A stretch of DNA of 64,000 nucleotides from contig CM069454.1 of NCBI GenBank assembly GCA_035610835.1, forward strand, positions 65,556,520 to 65,620,519, read 5' to 3'. Position 1 is the stretch's first letter, and each line of letters starts with the position of its first letter. Of this stretch, positions 33,733-46,068 are shown piece by piece. The notes under the pieces were generated by a model, which saw only the letters and a list, made by a program, of their open reading frames with translations, had not been told where the DNA came from and ran no database searches. The stretch is from Ophiura sarsii. Taxonomy: Eukaryota > Echinodermata > Ophiuroidea > Amphilepidida > Ophiuridae. Both the position numbers and the translations under genes were made by a program.

Positions 33733-33868
33733 ATGAACCCGGTGATAAAACAAAAATCAATGCGGCCGTTGACATTTTTTGCTGATTGTTCACCGTGTTG
33801 GACTCCGTTGTGTTTCTATAAGACGGTAAGGGGCCGCCCAGCTCACACGGATACATGTGATTCCCCCA
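32718..33868. mobile_element. PIF/Harbinger-like MITE, complete copy
   Basis: The inverted ends start TGGGGGAATCACATGTATCC and continue through GTGAGCTGGGCGGCCCC. TTA lies on both sides (32715-32717 and 33869-33871), fitting the TWA target of PIF/Harbinger. Inside is a second foldback: ACTCTCTAAAT, AAAAGAGCTAAAACTCACTC and their inverse, with several CACTCTTAAAAAAGAGTG hairpins. No protein. A right-truncated copy is at 31270-32287 because of the tandem duplication. Confidence 0.85.
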
Positions 33869-34276
33869 TTACTAATTTAAAGAGATTACAAGGCAATTCA
33901 ATATTTAGTGCTATTATAAGTTACATGAAGGTGTTAATGCCATGGTTTAACAACATACATGTACCTGCACAGTGCTATGATACATCTGTCGATTTAGTGA
34001 CCATGTTTATTACGTTATCCACCCTATTTACCCTACATCAAAAGAGTGAGTCAACCAAATATAGAACCATCTTTCGGTTGATTTCGGCAACTTAACTTTC
34101 TCAAATATCATTTACTAGGTATCGCTGAATACACTGAGGTGATTTATGCATAGACAATTATATTTCATTTGATAGTGCTTAGTTCTGTATATTATCATTG
34201 TGGATGTTTAGAATTTGAGGTATAAAATATATGCTTGTGTCATTTAAAACAAGATAAATGAGATTATATGTATATA

Positions 34277-35647
34277 CGAGGGTCGTTCAATAATTAATGA
34301 AAGTGATCACGGTATGGGATGCATGAGTGATTCTATTGAGAGATAATATGATCAATACAAAGTATGAACCTTTGTCTTTCAAACAATACACTTTTGGATT
34401 TCTAAGTGTGAACTATGACGTCATAGCATTGTCTCAAAGTAAGTACACTTGGGAGGGACACTACTAAATCAGTTATTTGGCGGTAAATTTAAATTGTTTG
34501 TATGAAACATGTCGTAAGAAGATTGCATAACATGACACCAGAAGCAGGTAAATCCCAATTTTTTTCGCGTAAGTATGATAAAAAAGACCATTACTTTAAT
34601 CCCTGTGTAATTTGATATATGTAGTATAAAGGGAAAAAGTAAGGAGAGGCAATTGAATAAAAAGTATACAAATATCAGTATTTCAAATAGCCAATTTCAT
34701 TGAAAAATGCCCAGTAAGTGAATCACCAATATTGCGAAAAATCAAACAATTTAGGACAAATCCAAGCAATTAACCAGTTTGAGAGATTCTATATGATAAC
34801 TAACTAATTATCTGAACTTATTCGCATGAAACATGCAGAAAATATGCGCATGCGCAGACGGCAGATCATTTTGAACTGGGCCAAAAATGGCTAAAATCAT
34901 GAAATTTACCAGATAAAAGCTTACTGTGCCTTCAAATTGTAATCAGAAATAATGAAAAATGCTTAAATCAATGTGTATAAATATTGTGGTAGTCAAAATG
35001 AAGATATAAATGAATGTATCAATCAAAGATGGCTGCCACGACCTCTCTTATTACTGTTATCTTTAGAGCTACTAGATATGTATTGTTAAAGTAATCGTCA
35101 CATAATTTCAATGGTTTGAGGACATTTTATAAACGGCTCCTCTTGAAATCCCCACTATTATTGCTTTACATTCCACAACAATTTACTAAATTATAATCCC
35201 TCCATTGTTCATTATCCTTTGTTGTTTTCTAAGGTATATTATTGCGAATTTTGCTAAATAAAAGCGTATTTGAGATGGTCCCTTCTTGTTTGTTTTAAGG
35301 AATTCAGATCTGAAAAGAGTGTCAAACATGGATAAGTGTGTGTTCTAACTATGTGCCAAATGTTATCTGTTTTTATGCTTGCATTGCTGAGATATACGCA
35401 CATGTATCAATCAACCCATATTCAACATATTACATATCCAGCCAAATAATTGACAGATTTCAGTCAGTGTCTGAAACCTATTGTGTTTATGCTAATGACG
35501 TTACATAACCAAAGATATCTAACAATCCAAAAGTGTATTGTTTGAAAGACAAAGGTTCATACTTTGTCTTGATCACATTATCCCTTAATAGAATCACTCA
35601 AGCATCCCATACCATGATCACTTTCATTATTTACTGAATGACCCTCG
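34277..35647. mobile_element. TA-type (mariner-like) element with ~120-bp inverted ends
   Basis: CGAGGGTCGTTCAATAATTA at the left and the inverse of CGAGGGTCATTCAGTAAATA at the right, with TA at both sides (34275-34276 and 35648-35649). The arms pair for about 120 bp. No transposase frame is visible in the 1.37 kb. The CGAGGGT end is typical of Tc1/mariner elements. Confidence 0.88.
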
Positions 35648-36361
35648 TAGTAAGCGTAATATGTGGTAAACTGTTTGTTTGTTATTTTGTTGGTAAAAGA
35701 AGATTGAAGATAAAATAAAATTATGTGTTGTGATGTAAAACTAAGCGTTTGAAAATGATGTACTAAACAACTGTGACTGTTTATTACGTTATTCATCCTC
35801 GTTGTTGGAATTGCATTCTGGTGTAATTTTCAAGTGTGTTTACTGCTTTTTACTGCTTTATATTGTCAAATGGGCTTCAATGTATGTCGACAAGATGTGT
35901 TTGTATACAAATGAATAAACTGCCTTGCTCGATGTTGAATGTGTTGGGGGTGTGTTTGTATATATGTTGATTACGTTACCAAACCCAATAAAGTCAGAGT
36001 TCTAATGCCAGCGTTATTAGTGAAGCATAATATCATTGTTTCTGGGCTAACTTTGGAAAACACATTATGACGATTGGAAAAAGATACAATTAAAGATATA
36101 TTTTATACTTTGCACAAAAATATTCATTTTGGAAAACCGTGCATTTTTTAGATTTAAAGATGAAGTTCATGAAGTAATGTGAAGACCTAAAACGATTCAT
36201 AGTACTTGCAATTTACACAATTACATTGCATTTTTTTCGCTGTAATTGATAGAAGTATGCTTTCGTATCTATAATTTTGTGTTTTTGGCATCACAGTTTG
36301 TAAACTCGTTCTGATTTAGAGCTGATTAGAGAATAATGACTGCGTAACAACTGTTTTCGTG

Positions 36362-36640
36362 AATTTGTTTTGAAATCAGAGGTTTTTGTTTTGGTCTGAG
36401 GAATTGTCCCGAAGGGGCGCAGCCCCTGAGGGACAATTCCGAATGACCAGAACAACAACCGAGGATTTAAAACAAATTCACGAAAACAGTTGTTAAGCAG
36501 TCATTATTCTCATTCATTACTGAAAAAGATGCATATTTATCCAAATCGTTGATTTGCACCGATATAATCTCGCTAATAGTTAATTAGTTTTCTGTTTATT
36601 TTGTCCACCCCTGCCCTTCTTAGTTATTGAAACAGTCCGA
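36362..36640. repeat. Interspersed repeat with a GGAATTGTCCC hairpin
   Basis: Inverse of the repeat at 4820-5045. It contains GAATTGTCCC, GAAGGGGCGCAGCCCC and GGGACAATTC, a strong local hairpin at about 36403-36450. Confidence 0.7.
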
Positions 36641-37611
36641 GTCGGATCATCCCCATTCAACCAATCAGAAATAAGCTTTAATCGTGTTTCCTCATACCTC
36701 ATTGAATATTCAGTTTAGGAGTGTGAGGCTTTAATTTGATTGGTCGGTCATTGAGCAAAACAATAGAACACTTTGGCGCAGTACTTTCGGGCAATTATTA
36801 GTAACCTGCGCTCGGCGTTCGCGTTCACATCTAACGATTCATTTTATTGGAACGCACTTGATACGCAGCTATCGCGATTATTCATGAAGTAATGAATAGG
36901 TAGTAGATAACGTAACAAACGTGGAACAAAATCTGCAAAAAAGTGGTTTAATAATTTGAATTCAACGGGTTTTTTTAAAATAATGCAAGGAGTGTTGTTC
37001 ACAAAATTTTAAATCTAGTATCCAGTACATGTCTACTCTTTAAAAAAGGCGTAATAAATAAAATTGGAGACATTTTTTTCTTCAACTTCTGAAATCGCAT
37101 TTGCACTATTTTCATGAGAGTTGACCATATACTATTAGTATTATGAACAATCAAAATAAACTATCAGATTCAATTTATATTGTCACAATGTGAAGAAATT
37201 GTATGAAAACTGAAATTTAAATGATCGTTAGATTGACCTTTGTTTACATTTTTAGACATTGTTTTTCGCTCTTTTGTTTTTCGTGTGTACGTCGTGGATA
37301 TTAAGCGGCGCGTCTAGTATTACGCACGGGAAGTTTCAGCGCGCGACGCAATGATCGAACAGCTGTCGCAGCATTTGAAAATCGCAGAACTTCGCTTAAA
37401 AGTTAAATTCCCGCCAAATAACCAACCATGCGCCTTTTCCTGGCTCAAACATACCAAAACAACAATTTAAAATCACCCAAAAGAACGGGAAATAATCGCT
37501 TCCGATTAGTAACTTATGATGGTAATGATAGAATACATATAAAAGTATAAAATAATAGAGAAATATGAAATTCAATTTTTGAAACAAGTGCCGGGTTGAC
37601 ACTGCCCTTAA

Positions 37612-38368
37612 CTGGAGGACAATATTTCCTCAAATTAATATTCATGAGTTGAGCGCGTTTGTTCTAACCGCATCAGTCGCGTATGCACTGCGTCGTGTCA
37701 CGCCGCGTTATCTGAAATGCGTTCTTGATTGTATTTAGAGTTCGTTATTTTCATATGCTTCATTGAAAAAATTACCGACCAATTGGCCTACACGACTCAA
37801 GTGACGCTTGTAAAATTATGCTGTTCAACCATCACAACCGGGACTTTTACCGTTTGCCATTTTACACTCATCTGAAGCTAGAAGCCTCTCACATGATTCT
37901 TTATTACCCTGAGATAACCTTTTCATATTTACATCTTTGAAGGAAATTGTATAGGAATGTTTTGAACTTGTACCAGTGTTTTTATATATCCTGGTAATAT
38001 TGTACTTGCATTTTATAATATAATAAGATCATCTTGTTTTTTCACAACATTCCCATTATTGTCAATTAAATGATTTGTTACTAATATTTCTTTTTTCTAG
38101 GTTCATAAAAATATTTGAACATTTTTCACCATCTTCTGCCCACTTCAGATTACTTCTGATGATAAAGTAACATCATATTCCAATTTTATTTTTTCATATT
38201 CTTGTGCAAAATTAATATTTTTAGGATTTGATACGATGTTTTCAAAAGCCATATTCTTTTCTCCAGATTGCACATTTTTAAATCGTTTTCTTTTTTGCTC
38301 CCGTTTGCAAACCGTCTACTGAAAAGTTCTAATTCTCCCAGAACTAACGGTTCTAATGTAGGGACTGC
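37612..38368. other. Unassigned intergenic DNA
   Basis: AT-rich with CG-containing stretches near 37650-37720. No gene or repeat is recognised. Confidence 0.5.
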
Positions 38369-38642
38369 CCTGCCGAGGCCTGCCAACCGTGGTTCGATGT
38401 TGATCTGACTAATTTGCATCTTCTCCGGAGATGCGGGTATTCCAAACCTGAAGTATTTTCAATATTTCAGAGACTAGAAACACGGTCCTCCCGATGTGAC
38501 GTCACCCACGTCACACGCCAGCCCGTCACCCTATTTCGCTTGGACACCTTGCAAAGTATCCAAACTACTTCTGCTTTTTTGCAGTGGGGCTTCGGGTCGG
38601 CGGGAGATCAACATCGAACCACGGTAAGCAGGCCTCAGCAGG
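38369..38642. repeat. Inverted-repeat element with 38-bp arms
   Basis: CCTGCCGAGGCCTGCCAACC at the left is mirrored at the right (GGTAAGCAGGCCTCAGCAGG with small changes); GTTCGATGTTGATCT also pairs. A partial third copy (GGTTCGATGTGGATCTGACT) follows at 38733. Confidence 0.75.
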
Positions 38643-39082
38643 GGAGCCCCTAGAACATACATTTCTGGGGGAGACTCCCCTGTCGAGCTGCTTCCCATGC
38701 CGAGCTGCTTCCCCTGCCGAGCTGCTCCCGAATGGTTCGATGTGGATCTGACTAATTTGCATCAAACCAGTCTAGCACAGAACTTGGTGGAGGCGCAATA
38801 AAGCCCAAACCGTATAGATGAGGTGACCGTTGTTTACATCCAATGTTTATCAACAAACCCAACGGTCGAAGGGACTGGACTGTCGATACACGCTTGAGGG
38901 AACAGCATATGACCACAACACTGTCCGCTATGCCGTATTGCCCTTTATAATGCTTTGGCGTGAGTTTTAAAAGCACGGGTCCTAAACAAAACAGGATGCG
39001 CGCGCAAACTGCCGGGCAAAGAACAATGGCAACTAGCCACGTTTTGCCCGGTGTGACGTCACCTGTCACCCCATCTATACAG

Positions 39083-40587
39083 CAGGGCTGTCAACTCTCC
39101 CGCATTAGGCGGGAGTCTCCCGCATAGACACTCTTTCTCCCGCACTCCCGCATAGCATATATAAACTCCCGCATCAAAAATAAGTCAAATAAAAAAGGGA
39201 AGGGAAAGAAAAGGGAAAGAAAAGAAAAGGGAAAGAAAAGAAAAGGGAAAGAAAAGAAAAAGGAAAGAAAAGAAAAGGGAAAGAAGAGAGGAAAGGAAAA
39301 CAGATGTCTATCGGTATATTGAAAAGGCATAGTTGCACCCACTTGGGATATCAGTGGCGTGTCCAAATGGGGGGGGGGGGGGGGGGGGGGGGGGTGGCTG
39401 ATATAATCCAGCTTGGAGGGGCATGCACCCCTTAGAAATTGACAGATAGACATTGCATGGGTTTATATATTTAATTCTATCAAATTTCAAGGCTTCAGTC
39501 GAAGGAATCGAAACCATATTCTTTACAAATATTATGAATGAGTATGTATGCAAGAACATTTATATTCGTGTGCTATGCGTGCATATGTCCAGAAATATCA
39601 TTCTAAAAGCCCATTTCAAACCAAAATACACATTAATTATAGCCAGAACTGAGTACATAGGAAAAAAATTCGCGCGCTTCGCGCTCATGTTTTCCGGAAA
39701 CAGGTAACCCGGAACTAAATTCATTCGGGTGGGGTTGGGATTATACTTATTCGGAGGAAATTAAGAGGTTTTTAGTAAAATTCTTTCGTCAAGTGGGGAA
39801 ATCAAAAACCCAATTCGTCGAAAATAGTATGGAAAATCATAGTCGGAAAATAAATAAATAACGAACTTAAAGAGAGGGGTCATATATATAGCTTTTGGGG
39901 AACCATTTTCATATTTCGTTCTAAAAACGCTTAGAAAAACCCAAAAGAACCGCAAAAATGTCTGCTCGCTACGCTCGCATCACATGACTTAACAGTTTCA
40001 GTTTTAATCAATCGGGATATTTTTTTCGCAATTCATTTTGGGGGTCAGGGTTCTGACCAAATATGTCTGATTGAGTCGTGGGCCAAAGAGGTTAGGAACC
40101 AATGATCTATACTACTTAAATCAAGAAAAAATAATCTTTTTGCACAACTTCCTTTTTCTCGCATAGCCTATAATGAAATAGCTGTCTAACTTAGATAAAA
40201 AGCCACTATTGATTGGAAATGATGGCATTTCAATAGAAAATCGGTCAAAAGTACACACCAAATTGCCCAAATGGGTTCGAGAATTGATTTTTATCTTCAA
40301 AATTATGAGGGCGGCACATCCCCCCTCAGACTCCCCCCTGTCCGCGTTAGTTACCGCGGAGGGCGGTGCTTTGCACCTCTTTGGTTACTCACAATAGTTA
40401 CTCACTATTTCAGTTTTTTAACCTTGATTTTTCCCCCCACCCCCTATACAAATAACCTGGCACCGCCCCTGGCTGTAGGCCTACCTTTTTGGACTGAGCG
40501 ATTCTTTTTGGACTGTGCGATTTTTTTTTGACCGTGCGATTTTTTTTGACTCTCCCTCCCAGCGAATCCCAAAAGTTGACAGCCCTG
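39083..40587. mobile_element. hAT transposon remnant with exact 8-bp target duplication
   Basis: CAGGGCTGTCAACT at the left and AGTTGACAGCCCTG at the right, flanked by CTATACAG on both sides (39075-39082 and 40588-40595). Tandem CTCCCGCAT words follow the left end. It is 1.5 kb with no transposase. A G(25) run near 39370 follows CAGTGGCGTGTCC, which looks like a second hAT-type MITE nested inside. Confidence 0.9.
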
Positions 40588-40841
40588 CTATACAGTATCA
40601 TTTTGAGATCAGATCATCAGACCCACATCGCCATGACGTCAAGGTCAAAATCGAAACAAGTTAAGCTTGCCTCGCGTTAGACATTAAACGAAAGGCCTAG
40701 CTCAACCCTAAAATATATAACTGATAGACCAACTCATCTAGTTTGGCTAAGACCGTCCGGGCGAACTGTCCCCTGAGCGAGTTACCGCTGATTGCCTGTA
40801 ATAGGCGGCGGAAAAAGTCGTCGTGGATCTCCAAGACCCGG

Positions 40842-41152
40842 TGGGGGGGGGGGGGGGGGGGGGGGGGGGTACTCACGTATGTCAGGTATACGGGGATGTG
40901 CCGCTCCAGTGGGTCGCTTTTTCATGAGACATCCTTAGCCATGGGTAGGCTTTTCAGTGAAAAATCCTTAGACATGGGTCCTGTTTTCGCGATTTTCGCG
41001 AAAATTTGCCAAAATTAGGTCATTTTTCGCGAAAATTTGCCAAAATTAGGTCTATTTTCGCGAAAAATCACCCTTAGAAATGGGTATGGGTTTTAAATCT
41101 CCAGCGGCACACCCCCGACCAAACCAAATCCGAGTACCCCCCCCCCCCCCCC
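40842..41152. mobile_element. Poly-G/poly-C tipped MITE
   Basis: G(28)TACTCACG at the left and CGAGTAC(15 C) at the right; GGATGTGCCGCT and AGCGGCACACCC also pair. In the middle, TTTTCGCGAAAATTTGCC is repeated twice. Confidence 0.75.
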
Positions 41153-42229
41153 GGGCTCCAAGAAACGGCCTCACAGACTCATTTAAATCCCTTAGTCTGA
41201 TCATCTACAAAGTGGAATGGAAAAGTATGCCCGCAGGGGATCAGCGAAATTCCCATGCGCCGCGTATCCCGTGAAAGTTTTGTTTTTCACGCAAATTAAC
41301 ACGCGCCTGTTCGCTTAATACGCGACGCTGTTGTTTAGAATGCCGCCAATGCGTGCTGCGTTAACCGCTATGTTTTTGGCGCGTTTTGAGGGCTTGGTCA
41401 CACGCGTTGTTTACGCATCGGGGGCTCGACTTTTATCAAACCATCATTTTTGCCGGGGTGTGGCTGAAGCAAGTAATAAATAAAACAAGGCTTTGGGCAA
41501 GAGTTAGTGTCAAGGAGTTTGGAAAGAGAGTAGGAAAAAATACAAAAATAAAGGACAGAGAAAGATTTTTAATCCATGAAACATCAAGAAGTATCAAAAA
41601 AAGACTCACACTGGAGTTTTATCCGAAGGTGTTATGTTGTCTTTTTGTTTCCTTTCGATATTGTCCATGTCTGTCCCACTCGCGCGCCCGTCCATCCAAG
41701 ACCTGTTTATTTAATTATTGTCATCACTAATTATGGTATCCCTATTACTTTTTATGGTTGTTTTGTTAGCTATGTTCTCAATTAGTTCAACTCGATGTAC
41801 TAATTTGTCATTTTATATCAAACATAATATCAATTATAAGTGTCATTTGACATAGGCCTACATATTAATTATTATGGGCGAGTGTATGAATAAAAATAAA
41901 AATAATGGTAACAATGTTATGAGCATGAGATGTAAACAATACGCCTAATTAATTAAATAGTGCATAGTTGCACCTTTGATATCCTTGTACTTTTTTGCCT
42001 TTCCCCCAATGAAAAAAGTATGCTTCAATCTACGTAGGTGACAAGGCAATTTAATAGGGATAGCTAATAAATAATAGGCCTAATACTAATATAGTACTAT
42101 ATATAATTGTTAATAATGGCAGTGTTTTGACCGTTTTCATTGTTATCTTCAGTAGATGGAAAACTCATTTTAAAGAGATCCAACCAAAATGCTTAAGGCA
42201 AATGGTATTTTCCCGGTGGACTTTACCTT
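41153..42229. other. Unassigned intergenic DNA
   Basis: Small open frames here match nothing recognisable. AT-rich in the second half. Confidence 0.5.
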
Positions 42230-43606
42230 TATGGTCATGTTTTTTATACTGGGTACAATTTGTGTTACATGTCCCTTTTTCCATATATTAGGTTCCTTTT
42301 TCAGTTAATGCATTATATCTGAAAAAGTTTACATTTTAAGTTGGTAAAAGTATACATATTCTGAAAGCATATACTGTAACGGATGCAAATAGCATACAAT
42401 AAAGTTGATTATGCAGGGTGGCCCGAAATTGTACAGGGTGTAACAAGCAAAATCTTCTAAAAAAGAAGGGTTTCAATAATTACTTCCACTATGTATATGA
42501 AGTGATGAGAGAAAAGTTCAGTACAGATTTAAAGTAGTTTAATAAAATACCCATCCAGACATATGCAAATTAAATTTCATTATGAATCTGAAATTCTACA
42601 TATAGGGTGTCTAAAAATTTGTTTATTTAGTTCCGGAAAAATGCTTCTGTACATACAAAGACTAGTATTTTAACCAAATTCAAGTAGATTTCAAATAAAA
42701 ATGCATCAATTACATGTACATGAACATTGATTGATTTTAAAAGTCACCCTTTTCTTATGTAAAGGTGTTAATTTTAAACCTATAGGGTGTTTAAAACATT
42801 AATTTAGGTATACATGATTATCCACAAATCATTAAATTGAATGAATTTAAATTTGCATCTGAAACATGATTTTACATTCCAATTTGAAGTGGCAAATGCT
42901 TAAAGTGCATGGTATGAGTTTCAAATAATGTTCAATAAAAAGGGGCCCTTTAACTACAGGGTGACTCAAATTTTCCCAATGGGACATGTTTAGTGGCATA
43001 CAAGTAATTGCGTGAGGTTAATTACATATCTTCTTTTAATTTTTAATTAAATAGTTAAATTTATTTATTCAAAAGGGTACCTCAACCTTTCTATACTTTT
43101 AAAATGGACAGCTTGGTGCAGGCAAATGTTTGCATACATTCGCAAACTGCGACCAACTTACGTTTCTTAACAATTTTTTGAGCTTCTTAATGCTAATTAA
43201 TGATTCCTTAATTAACTAATTTTTAATTCAAATATGCTTCAATAATGTTATGTTTTCAATATAGAATTGTACCAAGAGTGAAACCAGTGCATTTTATGTT
43301 TGCCCAATGTATATTGCACCATACTTGTTCAACTATGCACTCCTCCTCCTCCGCATACTCCTCCTCCACATACTCCTCCACCCCTGACTAATTAGGTTTA
43401 ACGAACTATTGTAATTAACAGAACCATGGTAGTTTATATTTTTCTTTTTAAAATAAAGGCCAAATACTTTCTCATCAAAATAAGACCAAATTTGAGTATG
43501 TGTGATAAAGAATAGCCAAAATATATGCATGCAAAGTAATAATATGTAGTGCAAATGTAACAGATCCACCTTTTTTGGGTACCCAGTATAAAAAACATGA
43601 CCTTAT
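42230..43606. mobile_element. Inverted-repeat element with spaced AGGGTG motifs
   Basis: GGTCATGTTTTTTATACTGG at the left is mirrored near 43580-43606. Inside, TA(C/T)AGGGTG occurs at about 42435, 42604, 42784 and 42958, each followed by an AT-rich stretch. It may be a degenerate tandem repeat. No protein is seen. Confidence 0.6.
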
Positions 43607-45189
43607 ACCAGGCTGAATTGCCGCCGATGAGTCCGAAATTTGAAAACGGGGAGGGGCGGTGCTCGAGACGTGTCGTCTTCAAAAACCCACCGCCAAATTG
43701 GGGGGCCCTTGATCCCTCCAACCCACTATAAATCCTGCACTGTATTTCAAAAACCCTCGCCCCTTTCAACCCAGTGTATTTACAGAAAATAAAAGGGGCC
43801 GGGGGACACTCTACTGTTTAATACCTGTTAATATGTTCATAGTCATTTTACAAACCGTTAACCTTATTATCCTGCTTCATTAAACATTGAGTAATAAGTG
43901 TTATACCTAAACCTAATTCCCTTTTTTCAGTTGCGCTGGCATATCGAGGGTCAAGTTCAGTGCAATTTTTGGCTTTTTACTTTGATAAAATCGGAATTCG
44001 TGACGTGACTTTGATCAGAAGCTTACCTGATTCCGTCTCTGAAGTAGGAGAAGAAGAACAAATTTATCAGACAGCTGCGACCAAACGACGTCATAATTAA
44101 ATCTGCATCACCATTTCTCGCTTTCTCTCTTATTTTTCCAATTTTCTCACCTTTACTAAGTTTATACTAAATCTACAGGAAGGGCTGATTTTTACACCCA
44201 GAACTCGCTAACTGCGTCACGGTGCATTTGAAAATGATCACATTGATGAAGACTTGCAAACTGCACTGGGCCTATAATGATAAACTTTGATGATTAGCCG
44301 CGATGTTGCGTACAGAAATTAATACACGAGCGTGTAATATTTGTCAACCGGTTTAACGCGCACGCGTCACCATTTAATTTGCCAACTCAAAACATTCCAC
44401 GCGCGTTCGCGCTCGTTAGCAATTAACGCACGCGTTTTCATGCGTTACGCTTCCTGGAAATTGTAGGCGCACTTCGAATGCGCATGAAAAGGTATGGCTT
44501 CTTTTTCACACTCCGCATCATGACAAAGGTGGGTTTTTAACACATGTTTGAGGTTATTTTGATACCAAGAAAATAACGGTTTGTAATCAAACTTTTAACG
44601 AAGTTGGGGATTCATATGCTTCTCATAATATATAAAGAACAGGATTTGAAATTGGTGTATTTTCCCGTAAACCATGATCAAACGGCGGTATTGTCACATT
44701 TTCACCTTCATCGGTTGATTTCTTTATGTTCATTTTTGAGTAAAATGTGCAATTTTATGGAAACAATAAGTCGATAAATACTGCATCTGATGAAACGTAA
44801 GTAGGCTTAATGAAAAGAGCATGATCATCGCTAGGAATCGTTTTTTTTGTTTAATTATAATTTGCCTAGTTCAAAATTTAGGGGTCTTTTTGTGGAAATG
44901 GACGGTTTTTTTTAATTCAGAATGTTGACTTCTATGCCTTATTTGGTCAATAAATCACAAAGTATGTCCAAAATCAACAAACAAAAAATACGGTTCCTAG
45001 ATAATTTTGTTAAGATTACAATACATCTAGAACGATAACTTTCGACAAAATATATTTTTAGTTATCTTGACAAAACCTAAAATACGTGTTTTTTATCATT
45101 TTTTACCAAAAAGCTCAATTTTCGAAAAAAATCATGTTCATGGTTAGATTTATTGAACCCTTTACTTCAAGAAAATGTATACTTTTATA
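43607..45189. other. Unassigned intergenic DNA
   Basis: AT-rich, with a CG-containing island near 44340-44480 (ACGCGT / GCGCGT words). No gene or clear mobile element is recognised. Confidence 0.5.
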
Positions 45190-45193
45190 TGGA

Positions 45194-45520
45194 TTAAATG
45201 AATAATGACGAAGCTACGGCAGTTTTACGGAGGCTGTACCTGAAGGTGCACAGCCCCCTTAAATACCTGAACCAGCCAGCGCGCAATTGTACTTTTCGCC
45301 GCGGGTCTATGTGGTTCATGTGCGTAAAAAAGAGCTGATCGCTGTTTTTACCACGTACTCCGGACGTCCTATCTGAGTAGTACCTCAGACAGCGAACGGG
45401 GCAATATAGCCTGTCTTCATGCACGGAGGAACCCGAACTAAGAGAGGGTTTGTATAGGTTGGGGTAGGTAAAGGGAGGGATACGAGTGCGCACTCGTTTC
45501 GTTTTTCGCCAGGAACCCTG
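45194..45520 (-). pseudogene. DIRS tyrosine recombinase, C-terminal part
   Basis: VPGFLAKNETSAHSYPSLYL and, in another frame, DRLYCPVRCLRYYSDRTSGV then LFFTHMN. Family proteins have FLAKxQxP, then LCPVRALxxYLxRT, then LFVS in this order. The later catalytic HxxR and Tyr region is not recognisable. It continues the frame broken at about 48478 on the other side of the LINE. Confidence 0.72.
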
Positions 45521-45664
45521 GCACGTAGCACCCGCGCGAGAAAGAGTCAACTAGAGTTGAGGCAGATAACCAAGAAACTGGAGAGGCAAGACAACCCCAG
45601 ATGGTGCTGACCCGAAAGTAACTGACAATGTAAATAGAAGGAAAACATGTAAAGTAAGAAAGAA

Positions 45665-46065
45665 ACTGAAATGTGCATTTGCCAATGCACAAAGTTTGAC
45701 CAACAAAAGAGACGACCTCCAGTGTTATGTAGACGAAGAGTCGCCTGATATCATTGGTATAGTAGAATGGATATCAAATCTTCCGATTGGACAGACCAAT
45801 TATACAACACGGAGGAATCATCATGTATGCAAAAGAACATTTGCAAGTGCAAGTGCGAGAAGACTTAACAACGTATGATGAAGCTATATGGTGTGATATC
45901 ACAAGCAACCGTGAAGAAAACATGCTTGTTGGAGTCATCTACCGTAGCAGACTGAACACAGATGAACAAAATGAGAATATGAACCTAGTCTTACAGGAAG
46001 TTGGAGAAGTAACTAAGAAAGACGTACTCATCATGGGCGACTTTAATTATAGAGAAATCAACTAG
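45665..46065 (+). pseudogene. LINE endonuclease part, frameshift and one in-frame stop
   Basis: APE-type endonuclease segments ESPDIIGI, LVGVIYRS and LIMGDFNYREIN. The frame changes near 45790. TAG at 46063-46065 sits where relatives have Trp (GDFNYREIN[W]), a TGG to TAG change, after which the frame stays open. The endonuclease would nick target DNA. Confidence 0.85.
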
Positions 46066-46068
46066 GAA

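Larger units (their letters stand above)
29567..37127. mobile_element. 7.56-kb TA-flanked element rich in the word GTTTATTACGTTATC
   Basis: TGGTTAACTCTCATGAAAA at the left is matched at the right by an inverted TGGTCAACTCTCATGAAAA; about 30 bp of inverted end and TA on both sides (29565-29566 and 37128-37129). The empty site is seen at 55381-55400, where GCGAG, TA and TACTATT are joined. No transposase or other convincing protein is visible, so it is non-autonomous or decayed. All 14 copies of the 15-base word lie within it. It hosts further insertions (31270-33868 and 34277-35647). Confidence 0.8.
28923..37607. mobile_element. Outer TTAA-inserting element holding a nested tower of insertions
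   Basis: GGGAAGTGTCAACCC at the left and GGGTTGACACTGCCC at the right are terminal inverted repeats. TTAA flanks both ends (28919-28922 and 37608-37611). A shorter relative at 55253-56564 ends with the same CGGGTTGACACTGCCC TTAA and lacks the inner 7.56 kb. So the true outer element is about 1.1 kb, enlarged by later insertions. TTAA fits piggyBac or Kolobok. Confidence 0.82.

Noticed and set aside
29956..36920. GTTTATTACGTTATC words as bZIP (CRE or C/EBP-like) enhancer sites of a host gene
   Set aside because: The core TTACGTTA differs from the palindromic TTACGTAA site, and no gene lies nearby. Their restriction to one transposon favours an element-specific role.
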